Positions 9,620-19,735 are shown, numbered from the stretch's first letter. The stretch is 64,000 nt of DNA from Ravibacter sp037191015 (GCA_037191015.1 JBBCKD010000013.1:248001-312000); one strand, 5' to 3'. Numbers and translations are program-made. The notes: generated by a model not told the origin, from the letters alone.

Positions 9620-9682
9620 GGGGAAATCCCCGGGCTGCGCTACGCTTACCCGGGGTTATGCACATGTCGCCCCTGCGGGGCT
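9620..9682. repeat. REP-like element with two hairpins
   Basis: CCCCGGG (9628-9634) pairs with CCCGGGG (9649-9655) around a GCGCTACGC centre, followed by GCCCCTGCGGGGC (9669-9681). It fills the gap between two minus-strand genes and creates the spurious N-terminal extension of the hydrolase frame. Similar GC-rich elements are dispersed in many Bacteroidota genomes. Confidence 0.6.
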
Positions 9683-9687
9683 AATAC

Positions 9688-12600
9688 TTAATTAATACCT
9701 TCTTTTATATACTCGAAGAGGTCCCTCACCTGCTGATCGCTCAGGTCGTCGAGAAGGCGTTCGGGCATCAGGGAAACGGGGAGTGGTTCGAGCTCATCGA
9801 CTTCCTGCATGGAGAAGGTAAGCTCGTCGCCCGCCATGGGTTTGATCTTCACGCTTTGGGCCGAGCGCTCCAGCAGGCGGCCTACGATCGTCTGCCCGGT
9901 TTTCGCTTTCAGCGTGTAGGTCGCGTACCCTTCGCGGATATCAGCGTTAGGATCGACGGTATTCATTATAAAATAGTTCACGTCGCGGCGGTCATAGCCG
10001 GTCAGCTCCGGCCCGATATCCGAGCCTTCATCGAAAAGGCGATGACACGAGCCGCACAGCGATGTAAAGATCTCTTTTCCTTTAACGCTGTTGCCCTTGC
10101 CTTCACGAAGTACCTTCTGTACGGACGCAATGCGGGTAGTACGCTCGGAGCCGCTGCTTTCCTTTGCTTGGGGCCATATGGCATAAACCTGGTTTTCCAG
10201 GCTTTCGTCCCGGAGCAGCTTCATGCGGTTCACCATTTCGATCGGCAGGTCATCGGGTTTGATCGTTTTAATGCCTTGTACCGCGCCGATCAGGTTTTTG
10301 GCCCATGAGGCTCGGCTGGTCAGCAGCGCCAGGGCGGCCAGCTTCACATCGGCATCACCCCGGAGGTTGTCAGGATAGAGCTTCGCTACGGCTTCCCCTA
10401 TTTTCGGGTTGTCGTATCGCGTCAGGGAAGAAAGCGCTGCCTGCTTCAATGCACCGCTTGCCTGGGAGGAAGCCAGTAAGCTCAAAAGCGGGGTGACGCT
10501 CTGCGGGTAGTCGTCCTGACCCATCATCCGGATATAGGTAAGCCTGTCGATCAGCGAGGTTTTGTCTGTGGCAATGGCCTCCAGCGCTTTTTTGACTGCT
10601 TCCGGGTCCTTTTGCCTGACGCCGGCAGCAAAGGCGGGCTCCCCTTTTACGGCGCGGAGCTTGTCCAGGTTGCTTTTCAGGCCCGCCGGCAAATCTTCCA
10701 GAGGTTTGCCCCGCAGTCCTTCCTCAAGACCTGCCAGCATTTTAAGCTGAAGCGGTTCGGACAACTGCTGGCCGGCAATCTTCTCGCACGAGCTGTAATT
10801 TTCGCTGCCTCCCGCCATGGCGTACCGCTGCACGATACGCTCCAGGAGCACCTGGTGGGTTACCGGTCTTTCGAGGAAGCTGCGGTCTGCAAAAAGACCG
10901 AGCATTGCCTCCCTGTCTGTCTCTGATTTTGCTTCCAAAGCCCACCAGAGCATCAGCGGGATATCCGGGTCTTTGCTGTCGTCGTGGAAGACGGCAAGAT
11001 TTTTGACGATAGCGATGCAAAGCGGTCCCTGCAGCCTGCGGGCCGAAGCAGCCAGCTGGCTGCGCACCGACAGGTTTCCTTCCTTTCTGCTCAGCTCCTT
11101 CAATGCGGCAGCTTCAGCGTCGGATGCCTTTCTACGGTCGCCTATCAGCCTCACGCCCCATTCTCTCACATAGGGTTCCCGGTGGCTGAGCGCTGTGAGC
11201 GATACCTGGTCATCGAGTGAGCCCAGCAGGTTCAGCGCCCACAGGCTTTCCAGGGCGATGCTGCTCGTATCCGATTTCAGGTGGGCGATGAGCGTCTGCG
11301 ATACAGAGCGGTCTGCCCGGTCGCCGAGTTCCTGCAAAGCTGTAAACCGGACTTCCCTGTTCTTGCTGTAGAAGCTGGAAATGAGCTGAGCCGGCGACAT
11401 CTTTGTGAAATCAGGCAACCGCCCGGCAGGCCGGGATGTACCTGCATCGGAAAGCCGGTAGATCCGCCCTGAGGTTTTGTGCCATGTGTCGCGCGCATCG
11501 ACGTGCGAAAGCCGGCTGTCGTACCAGTCGGTAAAGTACACGTTGCCGTCGGTGCCTGTTTTGATATCGATGGGACGGAACCACCGGTCGGAGGTGTTGA
11601 TGACCATCCCGGCGTCCTTGTTTTTCAGAGAAGATCCGTCATTTTCGACCGCGGTGAGCACGAGGTTTCCCTGGAGCGGGTTGGGGGCTATGAAATTGTG
11701 GTCGAAGCGCGCAGGAAGAGCGCCGCCCTCATAGCGGATCAGCGAGTGGGTAAACCGTATCTTTTCTCCTTCCAGCGGCATATCCTCCAGGTACCCGAAA
11801 GCATAGGGATTGGTTAGAGGACCGTGTTTCCCCCAGCTTTTCTTATAATATCCGCCCTGCTTGTAGTACGGGCCGCGGCCGTAGCCGTTGGTGCCGGAGA
11901 AAATCTTCCCTTTGGAATCTATTTCTACATTAAAGGTATTGCCGCCGCCTTCGCCGTAGATCTCGAAAACCCGGGTATCGGGATGGTACCTCCAGATGGC
12001 CTGTCCGCTGAACTTTACGTTTTTGGTTACTTCCGAGCTGATATCGGCGGTGGTAGTGCTGCCCTGCGCCCCGTAGATCCAGCCATCGGGACCCCAGCGA
12101 AGGCTGTTGGCAACAGCGTGCGTATCTTCCAGGCCGAAGCCGGAAAGATGCACTTCAGGGTCGCCTTCGGGCAGGCCGTCTCCATCGCGGTCGTGGTAGG
12201 CCAGGAGGTAGGGAGGACTGAGCACCCAGATCTTCTTTTTCCCGTGCAATACGCTGGTCGCTATATTAAGGCCGGCGATAGCGTCTTTAGATTTTTCGTA
12301 ATAGCCGTCGCCATCGGTATCTTCGAAAAAGGTGATGCGGTCGGCGCCTTTGACATCATGCGGCGGCGGGGCCGGAACTTTGTCGAACTGAAGGCGCAGG
12401 TGATTGTCGATCCCAACAATTTTGAGCCCCTTCGGGTAGGGATACTGGTTGTACTGCACGACCCAGAGCCGTCCCTTCCGGTCAAACTTCATTTCCACAG
12501 GCTGGAAAATACGCGGCTCGGCGAGTAAGAGCTCCAGTTTGAGGTCGGGCGCTACCTCGAAGCTCTTCAGGGCCTCTTCCGGCGGTAAAGGTGACGACTC

Positions 12601-12756
12601 GTCGGTCAACGCTCCCCGTCCCTGGAAGCGCTTCAGGTGTTCGGTTACCTCTTCATTGACACCCAATGTTCCCACGTCAGTGTTCCCGGGCTTCTGCGGA
12701 CCGCAACTGCCGATGCACAGGTAAAAGAATAAAATGATTAAGGGTCTGATTTTCAT
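9688..12756 (-). CDS. PVC-type lipoprotein: propeller-like dehydrogenase, HEAT repeats, C-terminal haem-binding domain
   Basis: The 1022-residue protein begins with a lipoprotein signal (LIILFFYLCIGSCG). Residues about 60-430 match the putative membrane-bound dehydrogenase domain described from Planctomycetes (LKLELLLAEPRIFQPVEMKF...GRLWVVQYNQYP), with two DxDGDG calcium-type loops (EDTDGDGY, HDRDGDGL). A helical HEAT-like middle follows (about 470-850), then a cytochrome-c-like domain with one CxxCH site (CGSCH, about residue 900) and the downstream GPELTGYDRRDVNYFIMN pattern of the planctomycete haem-binding domain. Oxidation of a sugar or polyol in the periplasm is the usual inference. It ends the left arm of the mirror locus and has a counterpart at 36787. 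Confidence 0.8.
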   Translation of the reverse strand: MKIRPLIILFFYLCIGSCGPQKPGNTDVGTLGVNEEVTEHLKRFQGRGALTDESSPLPPEEALKSFEVAPDLKLELLLAEPRIFQPVEMKFDRKGRLWVVQYNQYPYPKGLKIVGIDNHLRLQFDKVPAPPPHDVKGADRITFFEDTDGDGYYEKSKDAIAGLNIATSVLHGKKKIWVLSPPYLLAYHDRDGDGLPEGDPEVHLSGFGLEDTHAVANSLRWGPDGWIYGAQGSTTTADISSEVTKNVKFSGQAIWRYHPDTRVFEIYGEGGGNTFNVEIDSKGKIFSGTNGYGRGPYYKQGGYYKKSWGKHGPLTNPYAFGYLEDMPLEGEKIRFTHSLIRYEGGALPARFDHNFIAPNPLQGNLVLTAVENDGSSLKNKDAGMVINTSDRWFRPIDIKTGTDGNVYFTDWYDSRLSHVDARDTWHKTSGRIYRLSDAGTSRPAGRLPDFTKMSPAQLISSFYSKNREVRFTALQELGDRADRSVSQTLIAHLKSDTSSIALESLWALNLLGSLDDQVSLTALSHREPYVREWGVRLIGDRRKASDAEAAALKELSRKEGNLSVRSQLAASARRLQGPLCIAIVKNLAVFHDDSKDPDIPLMLWWALEAKSETDREAMLGLFADRSFLERPVTHQVLLERIVQRYAMAGGSENYSSCEKIAGQQLSEPLQLKMLAGLEEGLRGKPLEDLPAGLKSNLDKLRAVKGEPAFAAGVRQKDPEAVKKALEAIATDKTSLIDRLTYIRMMGQDDYPQSVTPLLSLLASSQASGALKQAALSSLTRYDNPKIGEAVAKLYPDNLRGDADVKLAALALLTSRASWAKNLIGAVQGIKTIKPDDLPIEMVNRMKLLRDESLENQVYAIWPQAKESSGSERTTRIASVQKVLREGKGNSVKGKEIFTSLCGSCHRLFDEGSDIGPELTGYDRRDVNYFIMNTVDPNADIREGYATYTLKAKTGQTIVGRLLERSAQSVKIKPMAGDELTFSMQEVDELEPLPVSLMPERLLDDLSDQQVRDLFEYIKEGIN

Positions 12757-12831
12757 GCAGGTTATTCGTTCGTACTGGTATACTTGCTTTTTATTTAATG
12801 CTATCGACGCATCGGGGATACTGGTGCCCTT

Positions 12832-14343
12832 TTAAATTTTATTGATGATTTCTATTACTTTATCCTCGTAGATTTTCTGCCAGCCGGTCCCCAGGAGGCA
12901 TTCGCTGTCTTCCTGGGCGCCACCGCGGTTTTTCAGCTGCTCGTCGGTAGGGGCGTAATAAATGTAGCCATTCGAGCACCCGGTTATAAAGGTGAAAGGG
13001 AACCGCGAACGTTTCTTGATATTGAGCCCGATCTGGACCGAAAGCTCCCCGGGGAAAGAAACGATGACGCAGTTCCCGATTTTGATGGCGAAGATCTCGA
13101 CGTCGATGGTTTTTTTGGGAGCCGCCAGGTTAGTCTGCTGGTGCTTGGTGAGGAGCGCCAGGTTTTCTTTGATGCGCGTCAGCTCCTCCATACGGTAGAT
13201 ATTTTTCAGGTACGCCTCCACCTTGGCCCTGTTTTCCTTGTCGAAAAGCTCGAGCTCTTTGCGGCCGAGCTGCTTTTCATGAAGGTAATTGAAGGCATGG
13301 GCGGAGGGATATTCTCCCGAAACTTTCTGTTGGATATAAAGCTGGACAAACGATTTGAAATCAAGACTGGTCCCGTCGATGCTGTCGAAAAGATATTGCT
13401 GCCTTTTTTTCAGTGAATCGATGGCCTGCGCGAGGTCGGCACGGGGCAGCTCGATCGTTTCATTGACGATATTGATAAAGCCCGGCTGCGCCGTGTGCAT
13501 CCGGCCCATGGCTTTCAGCGTGCTGAACCCCAGCATGCGCCCGAGAGGCTCGGCGCTCCGGGGCGTGAGCGCATCTTTATACAGGACGGGGTTGATGTCG
13601 CCTGCGCAGCCCTGCAGGAAGAAAGCAAGTACTCCCGGACCAAGTGTACTTTCCAGTACGGCCGATGCAAACCCGGGATAGTCGGCCGTGTTGTCGCGGC
13701 GCCCTTCGGAATATACACCCTGGATGGGATGACAGGCAAAATTATAGATTACGGCAAGCGGCTGACCTTCTTCTTTTTCAAAGCGGACAATACCGATTTC
13801 GGGATCGACCGGCCCGACACCTACTACCTCCTGGTCGGGAGGTAAGGCATACCGGTGCCTGACATCGGCCTCACGGCCGTTGCTGAGCCTCAGCCTCCTG
13901 TTTTCCATAATGCGGTCTTCAAAGCCTTTGCCGGTCCCGATCTTTACCGGCACAAGGTTACGTGAGGCCATTTCAATGGCTGCGACCGTCAGCTCCGCCA
14001 CATCCGGCCTTACCATACCGTGGCAGTGGCTGGCATTGACCAGCACATTGGCCGGGTCGATATTCAACCTGGTCTTTACGCCGGTCCTTACCTTTGCCAT
14101 GTAGTCGTTTTTGATATACCCGATCTCGCCGAGCGCTACGGCATCGATGGTGGCAATCACACCCCGGGTTTGCCCGTCGTCAAGCACCATGGCCTTGACG
14201 TAAAGCGAGTCGTTGACGACAACGTCCGGGCCGGTATTGGTGACATTTACCCTGGCGATACCGATTTTAAGCTGGGCATCGGCGCAGGGGGCGACCAACA
14301 GGAATGCAAGCAGCGGGAGGATTGTGAATTTACCGGGTATCAT
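12832..14343 (-). CDS. Exported neutral/alkaline ceramidase-like protein, left-arm copy
   Basis: Start 14343 gives the signal peptide IPGKFTILPLLAFLLVAPCADAQ; an extension to 14451 is only a translated repeat. The 503-residue protein has the ceramidase-like opening (LKIGIARVNVT), the metal-site HxH in NASHCHG, a second His in NFACHPIQG, and the GDxSPN-equivalent segment as GDINPV, with Asn251 where the catalytic Ser of true ceramidases lies. PF04734 enzymes hydrolyse N-acyl sphingosine with zinc; the altered residue makes that reaction doubtful. It lies between a susD and a PVC-type gene, so a periplasmic role on the same imported substrate is likely. Confidence 0.7.
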   Translation of the reverse strand: MIPGKFTILPLLAFLLVAPCADAQLKIGIARVNVTNTGPDVVVNDSLYVKAMVLDDGQTRGVIATIDAVALGEIGYIKNDYMAKVRTGVKTRLNIDPANVLVNASHCHGMVRPDVAELTVAAIEMASRNLVPVKIGTGKGFEDRIMENRRLRLSNGREADVRHRYALPPDQEVVGVGPVDPEIGIVRFEKEEGQPLAVIYNFACHPIQGVYSEGRRDNTADYPGFASAVLESTLGPGVLAFFLQGCAGDINPVLYKDALTPRSAEPLGRMLGFSTLKAMGRMHTAQPGFINIVNETIELPRADLAQAIDSLKKRQQYLFDSIDGTSLDFKSFVQLYIQQKVSGEYPSAHAFNYLHEKQLGRKELELFDKENRAKVEAYLKNIYRMEELTRIKENLALLTKHQQTNLAAPKKTIDVEIFAIKIGNCVIVSFPGELSVQIGLNIKKRSRFPFTFITGCSNGYIYYAPTDEQLKNRGGAQEDSECLLGTGWQKIYEDKVIEIINKI

Positions 14344-14372
14344 GTTTTTGTAGGCTTTTGCGAGAGTTAAAC

Positions 14373-14410
14373 TGTTGAGAGTTGAAAGTTGAGAATGGAG
14401 AGTTGAAAGT
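14373..14410. repeat. TTGAAAGT-family dispersed repeat
   Basis: A run of GTTGAGAGTTGAAAGTTGAG and related units ending in GAGAGTTGAAAGT. It is one of five copies in the window (others at 30331, 39838, 50478 and 52557), all between genes. Confidence 0.75.
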
Positions 14411-14437
14411 GGGTCTTCTCCGTGGTTTGTGCCCGTT

Positions 14438-14519
14438 GTCTGTGTCCTCACAGACCGCTTCCAACCCCTTTACCGACCGTTTTTGTGAAGTCGTTCCGGC
14501 CTGTGTCCTCACAGGCCGG
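14438..14519. repeat. Paired hairpins with a shared TCCT loop
   Basis: GTCTGTG-TCCT-CACAGAC (14438-14455) and CCGGCCTGTG-TCCT-CACAGGCCGG (14496-14519) share the core TGTGTCCTCACA. The second has a perfect 10-bp stem. They lie downstream of susD and upstream of the ceramidase-like gene on the minus strand. They could be a REP-type mobile repeat or a processing/termination site. Confidence 0.6.
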
Positions 14520-14552
14520 GGTGTTCTAATCCAACCATTTTACAATTTATCG

Positions 14553-16184
14553 CTAGTTGTAGCCGGGGTTTTGATTAAGATTTGAATTTACATCGAGCTC
14601 CGACAACGGGATCGGCCAGAGATAATTGAAATCATAAAAGCGCTGGCGGCCGATCACGAGGTGCCCGTCCTGGTTGATATTATGGATACCTTCATAATTG
14701 GCCGGGTCGTCCGTCATTTTCATGCCGTAATACTCCCGGTCGACCATTTCCTGAAGCGTACCCCAGCGTCTCATGTCAAAGTATTCGATACCTCCTTCAA
14801 AACCGAGTTCGATCACTCTTTCGCGGCGTACGATTTCCCGGAGCCTGGACGGGTCTTTTTCGGTTACTTCCGGCATGTTGACGGCCGGCCGCTTCCTGAT
14901 ACGGTTGATCGTCTCGTCCAGGAGCGCCTGCGTAACGGGAGTTCCGGCCTCAAGCTCTGCTTCCAGGCGGCTGAGCAGGATTTCGGCATACCTCATCTGC
15001 GGATAATCTGCACCATAGTATTGCCTGTTGCCGGTAAAGCTCCTGTCCCAGAATTTCTGAAGGATGTAGCCGGTAATATTGGCGCCCGTCTGCCCTGTCC
15101 TGGCAATAGTCACCGGGTCTCCCTGGAATACTTCCCCGTTTACCAGCGAATACCCCGTAATAAGCACCGTCTCGTACAGCCGCGGATCCCTGTTTTCAAA
15201 AGGCTTCTTCGGGTCGTAAAGGGCCGATTCACTGATGCTTTTTCCGTCGTTCATAGGAAATTCGTCAAGAAAATGCTGGAAAAGATTGCAGGCATTGAAG
15301 CCCCCGTAGAGAGAGCTCCGGATGGTATGCTGCGACATGGCTTCACCAAATTCATTTTCCATGTATTTATTTACAAAGATGAATTCCTGGTTATTTTCCC
15401 CTTCCGTAATAAAAAGCTGCTTGAAGCGCGGATCTATCTCATACCGGCCGAGATTCATGATCTCCCGGTAGGCATCGGCGGCATCCGCCCATCTTTTTTC
15501 AGCCAGCAGCACCCTTCCTTTCAACGCCAGCGCAGCGCCTTTCTCGATCCTGCCTTTTTCTGTAGCGCTGTGGGAGAGCGGGAGATCCCCGGCTATAGCC
15601 GAAAGCTCCGACAGTATGAATTCCCTGACGTCCTTTTCACTTGTCTGGCTGATGTTGTTCGCTTCTTCAAAAGTGAGGGTATGGGTAGGCATAGGAACAT
15701 TGCCGTACATCTGGCTGAGCCAGAAATAGCTGAAAGCCCTGAGAAAGCGGACTTCCGCTGTCATCTTTGCCTTTTCTTCCGCCGGTATATCCGCTTTGCC
15801 GATGTTGTCGAGAAAATAGTTGGTGCGGCTGATCTGGAGGTACAGCTTTCTCCACATAGTGGTAATGGCCCCATGCGTGGCCTGGATTTCTATTCCACGC
15901 GTCCAGTCGAAAGTACGCCAGCTGGAATAGCCGGCAAATGACGACATCCAGATCATCGATTTATCCAGGTTATTGATCCTTTCGGCCGTACGCTCTGCAT
16001 AGGTGGAGTAGACACCCATCAGGGCCTGGTAGCAGTCTTCGCTGTTGTTCCAGAAGATCCCCTCGCTTATTGCATCGAGCGGGTTTTCATCCAGGAAGCC
16101 GTTCTGGCAGCCCGAAACCAGGAATAAAACGGCAACCCCTGAGAACCGTGCCTTGCGGATAATATTTTGTATGATAGTTTTCAT
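14553..16184 (-). CDS. SusD/RagB-family outer-membrane substrate-binding lipoprotein, left arm
   Basis: Start at 16184 (MKTIIQNIIRKARF) gives a lipoprotein signal with lipobox LVSGC followed by QNGFLDENPLDAISEGIFW, the standard SusD N-terminus. The protein is about 543 residues. TPR-like helices (FLRAFSYFWLSQMYGNVPM) and the C-terminal hallmarks (YAEILLSRLEAELEAG, IRRERVIELGFEGGIEYFDMRRW, WPIPLSELDVNSNLNQNPGY) are present. SusD proteins sit on the cell surface as a lid over the SusC pore and bind the glycan. It lies 72 bases downstream of susC and is co-oriented, as expected for a SusCD operon. Confidence 0.95.
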   Translation of the reverse strand: MKTIIQNIIRKARFSGVAVLFLVSGCQNGFLDENPLDAISEGIFWNNSEDCYQALMGVYSTYAERTAERINNLDKSMIWMSSFAGYSSWRTFDWTRGIEIQATHGAITTMWRKLYLQISRTNYFLDNIGKADIPAEEKAKMTAEVRFLRAFSYFWLSQMYGNVPMPTHTLTFEEANNISQTSEKDVREFILSELSAIAGDLPLSHSATEKGRIEKGAALALKGRVLLAEKRWADAADAYREIMNLGRYEIDPRFKQLFITEGENNQEFIFVNKYMENEFGEAMSQHTIRSSLYGGFNACNLFQHFLDEFPMNDGKSISESALYDPKKPFENRDPRLYETVLITGYSLVNGEVFQGDPVTIARTGQTGANITGYILQKFWDRSFTGNRQYYGADYPQMRYAEILLSRLEAELEAGTPVTQALLDETINRIRKRPAVNMPEVTEKDPSRLREIVRRERVIELGFEGGIEYFDMRRWGTLQEMVDREYYGMKMTDDPANYEGIHNINQDGHLVIGRQRFYDFNYLWPIPLSELDVNSNLNQNPGYN

Positions 16185-16256
16185 CTGTATAAAAATTAAT
16201 GAGACAATTAGACGATCAGACAATGCGCTGCATATCGCATACCTGACACCTCACAC

Positions 16257-19200
16257 CTAAAATTGAATATTCAGCCCCAGGCTCAGCGTCCGGGTGATCG
16301 GATAATAGGAAACCGTCTGGGTGCCTCTTGTTTCCATTTCCGGGTCCCAGCCGGGATAGTAGCTGTTAAAGCCCAACAGGTTTTCGGCATGGACGTACAG
16401 TCTCAGGTGGTCGATCTTCGCTTTACTGAGAAATGAAACCGGGAAATTGTAGCCGAGCTGCAGGTTTTTCAACCGTAAGAAACTGGCATTCCTCGTCCAG
16501 TAATCCAGGTTCACTTCCCAGGGCGAAGCATGATAGGCCAGCTCCAGCCTTGGGTATTTGGCGTACCGGTCGGGGTTTTCTTCCGTCCACCGGTTGTCGA
16601 CATGCCACTGCTGGATGTTGCCGAAGTTATTGAAGGCCTGCTCGTCGCCCTGGATCAGGGTCCGGTACCCGCCAAGTCCCTGGAACTGCAGATACAGGTC
16701 GAAGCCATGAAAATCGGCGGAAATGTTCATCCCGTACGAGAGCTTCGGGAACTGGCTGCCGATGATTTTACGGTCGTATTCGGCAGATATGATCCCGTCA
16801 GGAGCCCCGTTGGGACCGCTGATGTCTTTGAAGCGGGGAAACCCGGGCTTGGCGATATAATTTTGCGTGGCATAGGTATCGATATCGGCCTGGTCGAGGA
16901 AAAGCCCGTCGGTTTCATAGCCGTAGATTGAAGTGAGCGGGCTCCCTACAAACAGCCCTCTTGCGATATCGCGTTCTATACCGGCGAGCGATATGACTTT
17001 ATTATTGTTTAACGAGAAATTGGGCTGTACCCTGAGCGCAAGGTTACCGATCTGCTCCCGGTATGCGAGCTCAAACTCCCATCCCTTGTTCTGTACCTTG
17101 CCCGCATTTTGTTCTCCTACCGTCATGCCGAGTACCTGGGAGACGGTAAGCTGGTAGAGAATGTTGTCCGTATACTTATTATAATAGTCGACGGAGAGGC
17201 TCAGCTTTCCTTTCAGGATATCCAGGTCGACGCCGGCATTGGAGATCCGGGTGGTTTCCCAGGTAATATTCTCGAACGGCAGCCGGGCGAGTTGTATGCC
17301 GGGGCGTATGGTTTCGGTCACCCCGATCGGGTAAACCGATCCCAGGGCGAGTGTTTTCTGGTAGGGATAGGTGCCTATCTGCTGGTTGCCCAATACGCCG
17401 TGCGATACGCGGAGCTTGAGATTGTCGATCCAGGCGACGTCGAAAAATGATTCTTCCGATATCCTCCAACCGGCCGAAAACGAGGGAAAAAGGCCGAAGC
17501 GGCGTTTTTGCGCAAATCTCGATGAGCCGTCGTACCGGAGATTCCCTTCCAGGAGGTATTTCCCTTTGTATGCATAGTTCAGGCGGCCGAAGAAAGATAC
17601 CAGCTTCCAGACCGATTCGCTTTCCGAATTGCTGTCATTGACAGGTGAAGCGGCGCTGAGCAGGTAGAGCTGGTTGCTGGGGAAATTGTCGCGGTAGCCG
17701 CCCAGCGAGTGGGCATTGCTGGTGAGCGACGAAAATCCTGCAAGCAGGCCCAGCGAATGTTCCCCGATCGATTTGTTGTAATTAAGCAGCGATTCGAACA
17801 TCAGCTCCCGGTTATTGGAAGTGCTTACGTCGACCTGCGACGGGCCGAACGTCCAGAGCGGATCAGGGGTGGTTTTTGCACCGAAAAGCCGGTTGAAGGA
17901 ATGGTACCATTGGTAGCTCAGGCGATTTGTGAATTTGAGATCCTTGACCACATCCCAATCGAGGGCGAGATTGGTCAGCAGGTTGGTGATGCGCGTCAGG
18001 CCGAACGACCCGCTTGCCAGGCGCCCTTCCGCGACGGTAACACCCTGTGTAACCCCGTAAGTACCGTCAGACCGTCGCCCGGGGATGTTCGCGGTATGAT
18101 GATTGGCCGCCTGGACGATCGAGTAAATATCGCCGGTGCGCGTTCCGTTGGCGGATATGCCGGCCGGTTTGTCGTTAACAGACTGGTAGCCCAGGATCTT
18201 GGCGCTCAGCTTCAGGCGCTCTTTCAGTTGGTTGTTAAAGTTAAGCTGCAGGTCATACCGGTCGTAAGAGTTGTTCTGTATCAGCCCGTTCTGGCGCAGG
18301 TACCCGGTCGAGATCAGGTAAGTAGACTGCTCGCTTCCTCCCTGGACGGTAAAGTTATGCCTTGTCTGGAGCCCGTTGCCGGTTTTAAACAAGTCCCTCA
18401 GGTGATGTTTATTCGGGTATTCGTCGGGGTATAGCCCTGAGCGGAACTTCTCTATTTCCTCGTCCGTGTATACGATGCTCTGTCCTTCGTTGATCCTGGC
18501 CTCATTAAACATCTCGGCATATACCCAGGAATCTACATATTGCGGCAGCTCCGTTGGCGACTGCCTGCCGACAAAGGTTTCGTACCCGACTTTCATCTTA
18601 CCCCTGGTACCTTCTTTAGTGGTGACGAGGATCACCCCGTTAGCTGCCCTGGAGCCGTAAATAGCTGCCGATGCGGCGTCTTTTAAGACCGTAATATTTT
18701 CAATGTTGTTGGGGTTGACCGCGTTGATGGACCCCGGGACGCCGTCGATAAGGATAAGGGGATTGTTACCCGCGCTGCTGAAAGTCCCCATACCCCTGAT
18801 CTGTATGGAAGCCTGGTCGCCGCCGGGCTCGCCCGAGTTTTGTCTTACGGTAAGGCCGCTGCCTACGCCCTGGAGAAGCTGAGAGGACTGGGAGACCGTC
18901 CGGCGGCTGATCTGCTCGCCGCCGATAGACGATACCGAACCGGTAAGGTTGATTTTACGCTGGCTTCCGTAGCCTACCACCACCATCTCATCGAGCAGGG
19001 CGACGTCTTCCTGCAGTGTGATGTCCAGGTTGGTCTGGCTGCCCACCACGACTTCCTGCGAGATATAGCCTACGTAAGAAAGGACCAGGACCGATCTCTC
19101 ATCCGGGACGGAAAGGGAAAACCTGCCGGATTCATCGGATGTGGTGCCCCGCTGGGTTCCTTTCAGCAGGATGCTCACGCCGGGCAATGCTTCTCCCTTA

Positions 19201-19652
19201 GGGTCGGTGACCGTCCCTTTAACAGGAATTTCCAACGGCGGCGGAGTACCTTCCGGGATAGATTCCGCCCGTGGAAGCCTGGTCTGATCGCCCCGCTTCC
19301 GTTTCAGGAGGATCTGTCCTTTGCCCTGTTGAAACTCGATGCCGCGTGGAAGGAGCAATTGTCCGAGCACCTGCTCGAGCGGCTCGTTGTATGCTTTTAC
19401 ATTGACAACTTCGCTCAACCTGATAACGCTGCGGCTGTAAGCAAACTTTACGCCGGCCTGTTTTTCGAGGGCACTCAATGCCTGTTGAAGTGACACGCCG
19501 TTCAATTCGATGCTTACGTTTTTTTTGAGGAGCTCCTGGGCGCTTGATTCCCTGGCGTATCCTCCGAACGCTAACATTACCGATAGCAAGACCTGTAGAA
19601 TCGATATCCGCATAATACGATATGCTGTCTTGTTTTTATTGGGAAAATGCAT
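16257..19652 (-). CDS. SusC/RagA-family TonB-dependent receptor with STN domain, left arm
   Basis: An 1131-residue outer-membrane transporter. After the signal peptide comes an STN (secretin/TonB N-terminal) domain (VSLQQALSALEKQAGVKFAYSR), then a carboxypeptidase-regulatory-like beta-sandwich (VKGTVTDPKGEALPGVSILL), a plug domain (VVVGYGSQRKINLTGSV, IQIRGMGTFS, VLKDAASAAIYGSRAANGVI) and a 22-strand barrel ending LSLGLNIQF. The STN domain is what distinguishes transporters that signal to a FecR anti-sigma factor, and a fecR lies directly upstream. Energy for uptake comes from TonB/ExbBD, not seen in this window. Confidence 0.95.
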   Translation of the reverse strand: MHFPNKNKTAYRIMRISILQVLLSVMLAFGGYARESSAQELLKKNVSIELNGVSLQQALSALEKQAGVKFAYSRSVIRLSEVVNVKAYNEPLEQVLGQLLLPRGIEFQQGKGQILLKRKRGDQTRLPRAESIPEGTPPPLEIPVKGTVTDPKGEALPGVSILLKGTQRGTTSDESGRFSLSVPDERSVLVLSYVGYISQEVVVGSQTNLDITLQEDVALLDEMVVVGYGSQRKINLTGSVSSIGGEQISRRTVSQSSQLLQGVGSGLTVRQNSGEPGGDQASIQIRGMGTFSSAGNNPLILIDGVPGSINAVNPNNIENITVLKDAASAAIYGSRAANGVILVTTKEGTRGKMKVGYETFVGRQSPTELPQYVDSWVYAEMFNEARINEGQSIVYTDEEIEKFRSGLYPDEYPNKHHLRDLFKTGNGLQTRHNFTVQGGSEQSTYLISTGYLRQNGLIQNNSYDRYDLQLNFNNQLKERLKLSAKILGYQSVNDKPAGISANGTRTGDIYSIVQAANHHTANIPGRRSDGTYGVTQGVTVAEGRLASGSFGLTRITNLLTNLALDWDVVKDLKFTNRLSYQWYHSFNRLFGAKTTPDPLWTFGPSQVDVSTSNNRELMFESLLNYNKSIGEHSLGLLAGFSSLTSNAHSLGGYRDNFPSNQLYLLSAASPVNDSNSESESVWKLVSFFGRLNYAYKGKYLLEGNLRYDGSSRFAQKRRFGLFPSFSAGWRISEESFFDVAWIDNLKLRVSHGVLGNQQIGTYPYQKTLALGSVYPIGVTETIRPGIQLARLPFENITWETTRISNAGVDLDILKGKLSLSVDYYNKYTDNILYQLTVSQVLGMTVGEQNAGKVQNKGWEFELAYREQIGNLALRVQPNFSLNNNKVISLAGIERDIARGLFVGSPLTSIYGYETDGLFLDQADIDTYATQNYIAKPGFPRFKDISGPNGAPDGIISAEYDRKIIGSQFPKLSYGMNISADFHGFDLYLQFQGLGGYRTLIQGDEQAFNNFGNIQQWHVDNRWTEENPDRYAKYPRLELAYHASPWEVNLDYWTRNASFLRLKNLQLGYNFPVSFLSKAKIDHLRLYVHAENLLGFNSYYPGWDPEMETRGTQTVSYYPITRTLSLGLNIQF

Positions 19653-19735
19653 AGGTTTGGGTGTTTATTTTCGAATGAACAAAATGAAGCTGCTTCATGC
19701 ACTTTGTGTGATGAATCGAGAGAAAAGCTTCGTTA

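Noticed and set aside
14344..14451. N-terminal extension of the left-arm ceramidase-like protein
   Set aside because: The 36 extra residues translate the TTGAAAGT repeat, and the real signal peptide starts at 14343.
14661..15941. 426-codon open frame on the + strand
   Set aside because: It lies antisense to the whole length of a clear susD gene, has no domain resemblance and no signal; it reflects codon bias of the real gene.
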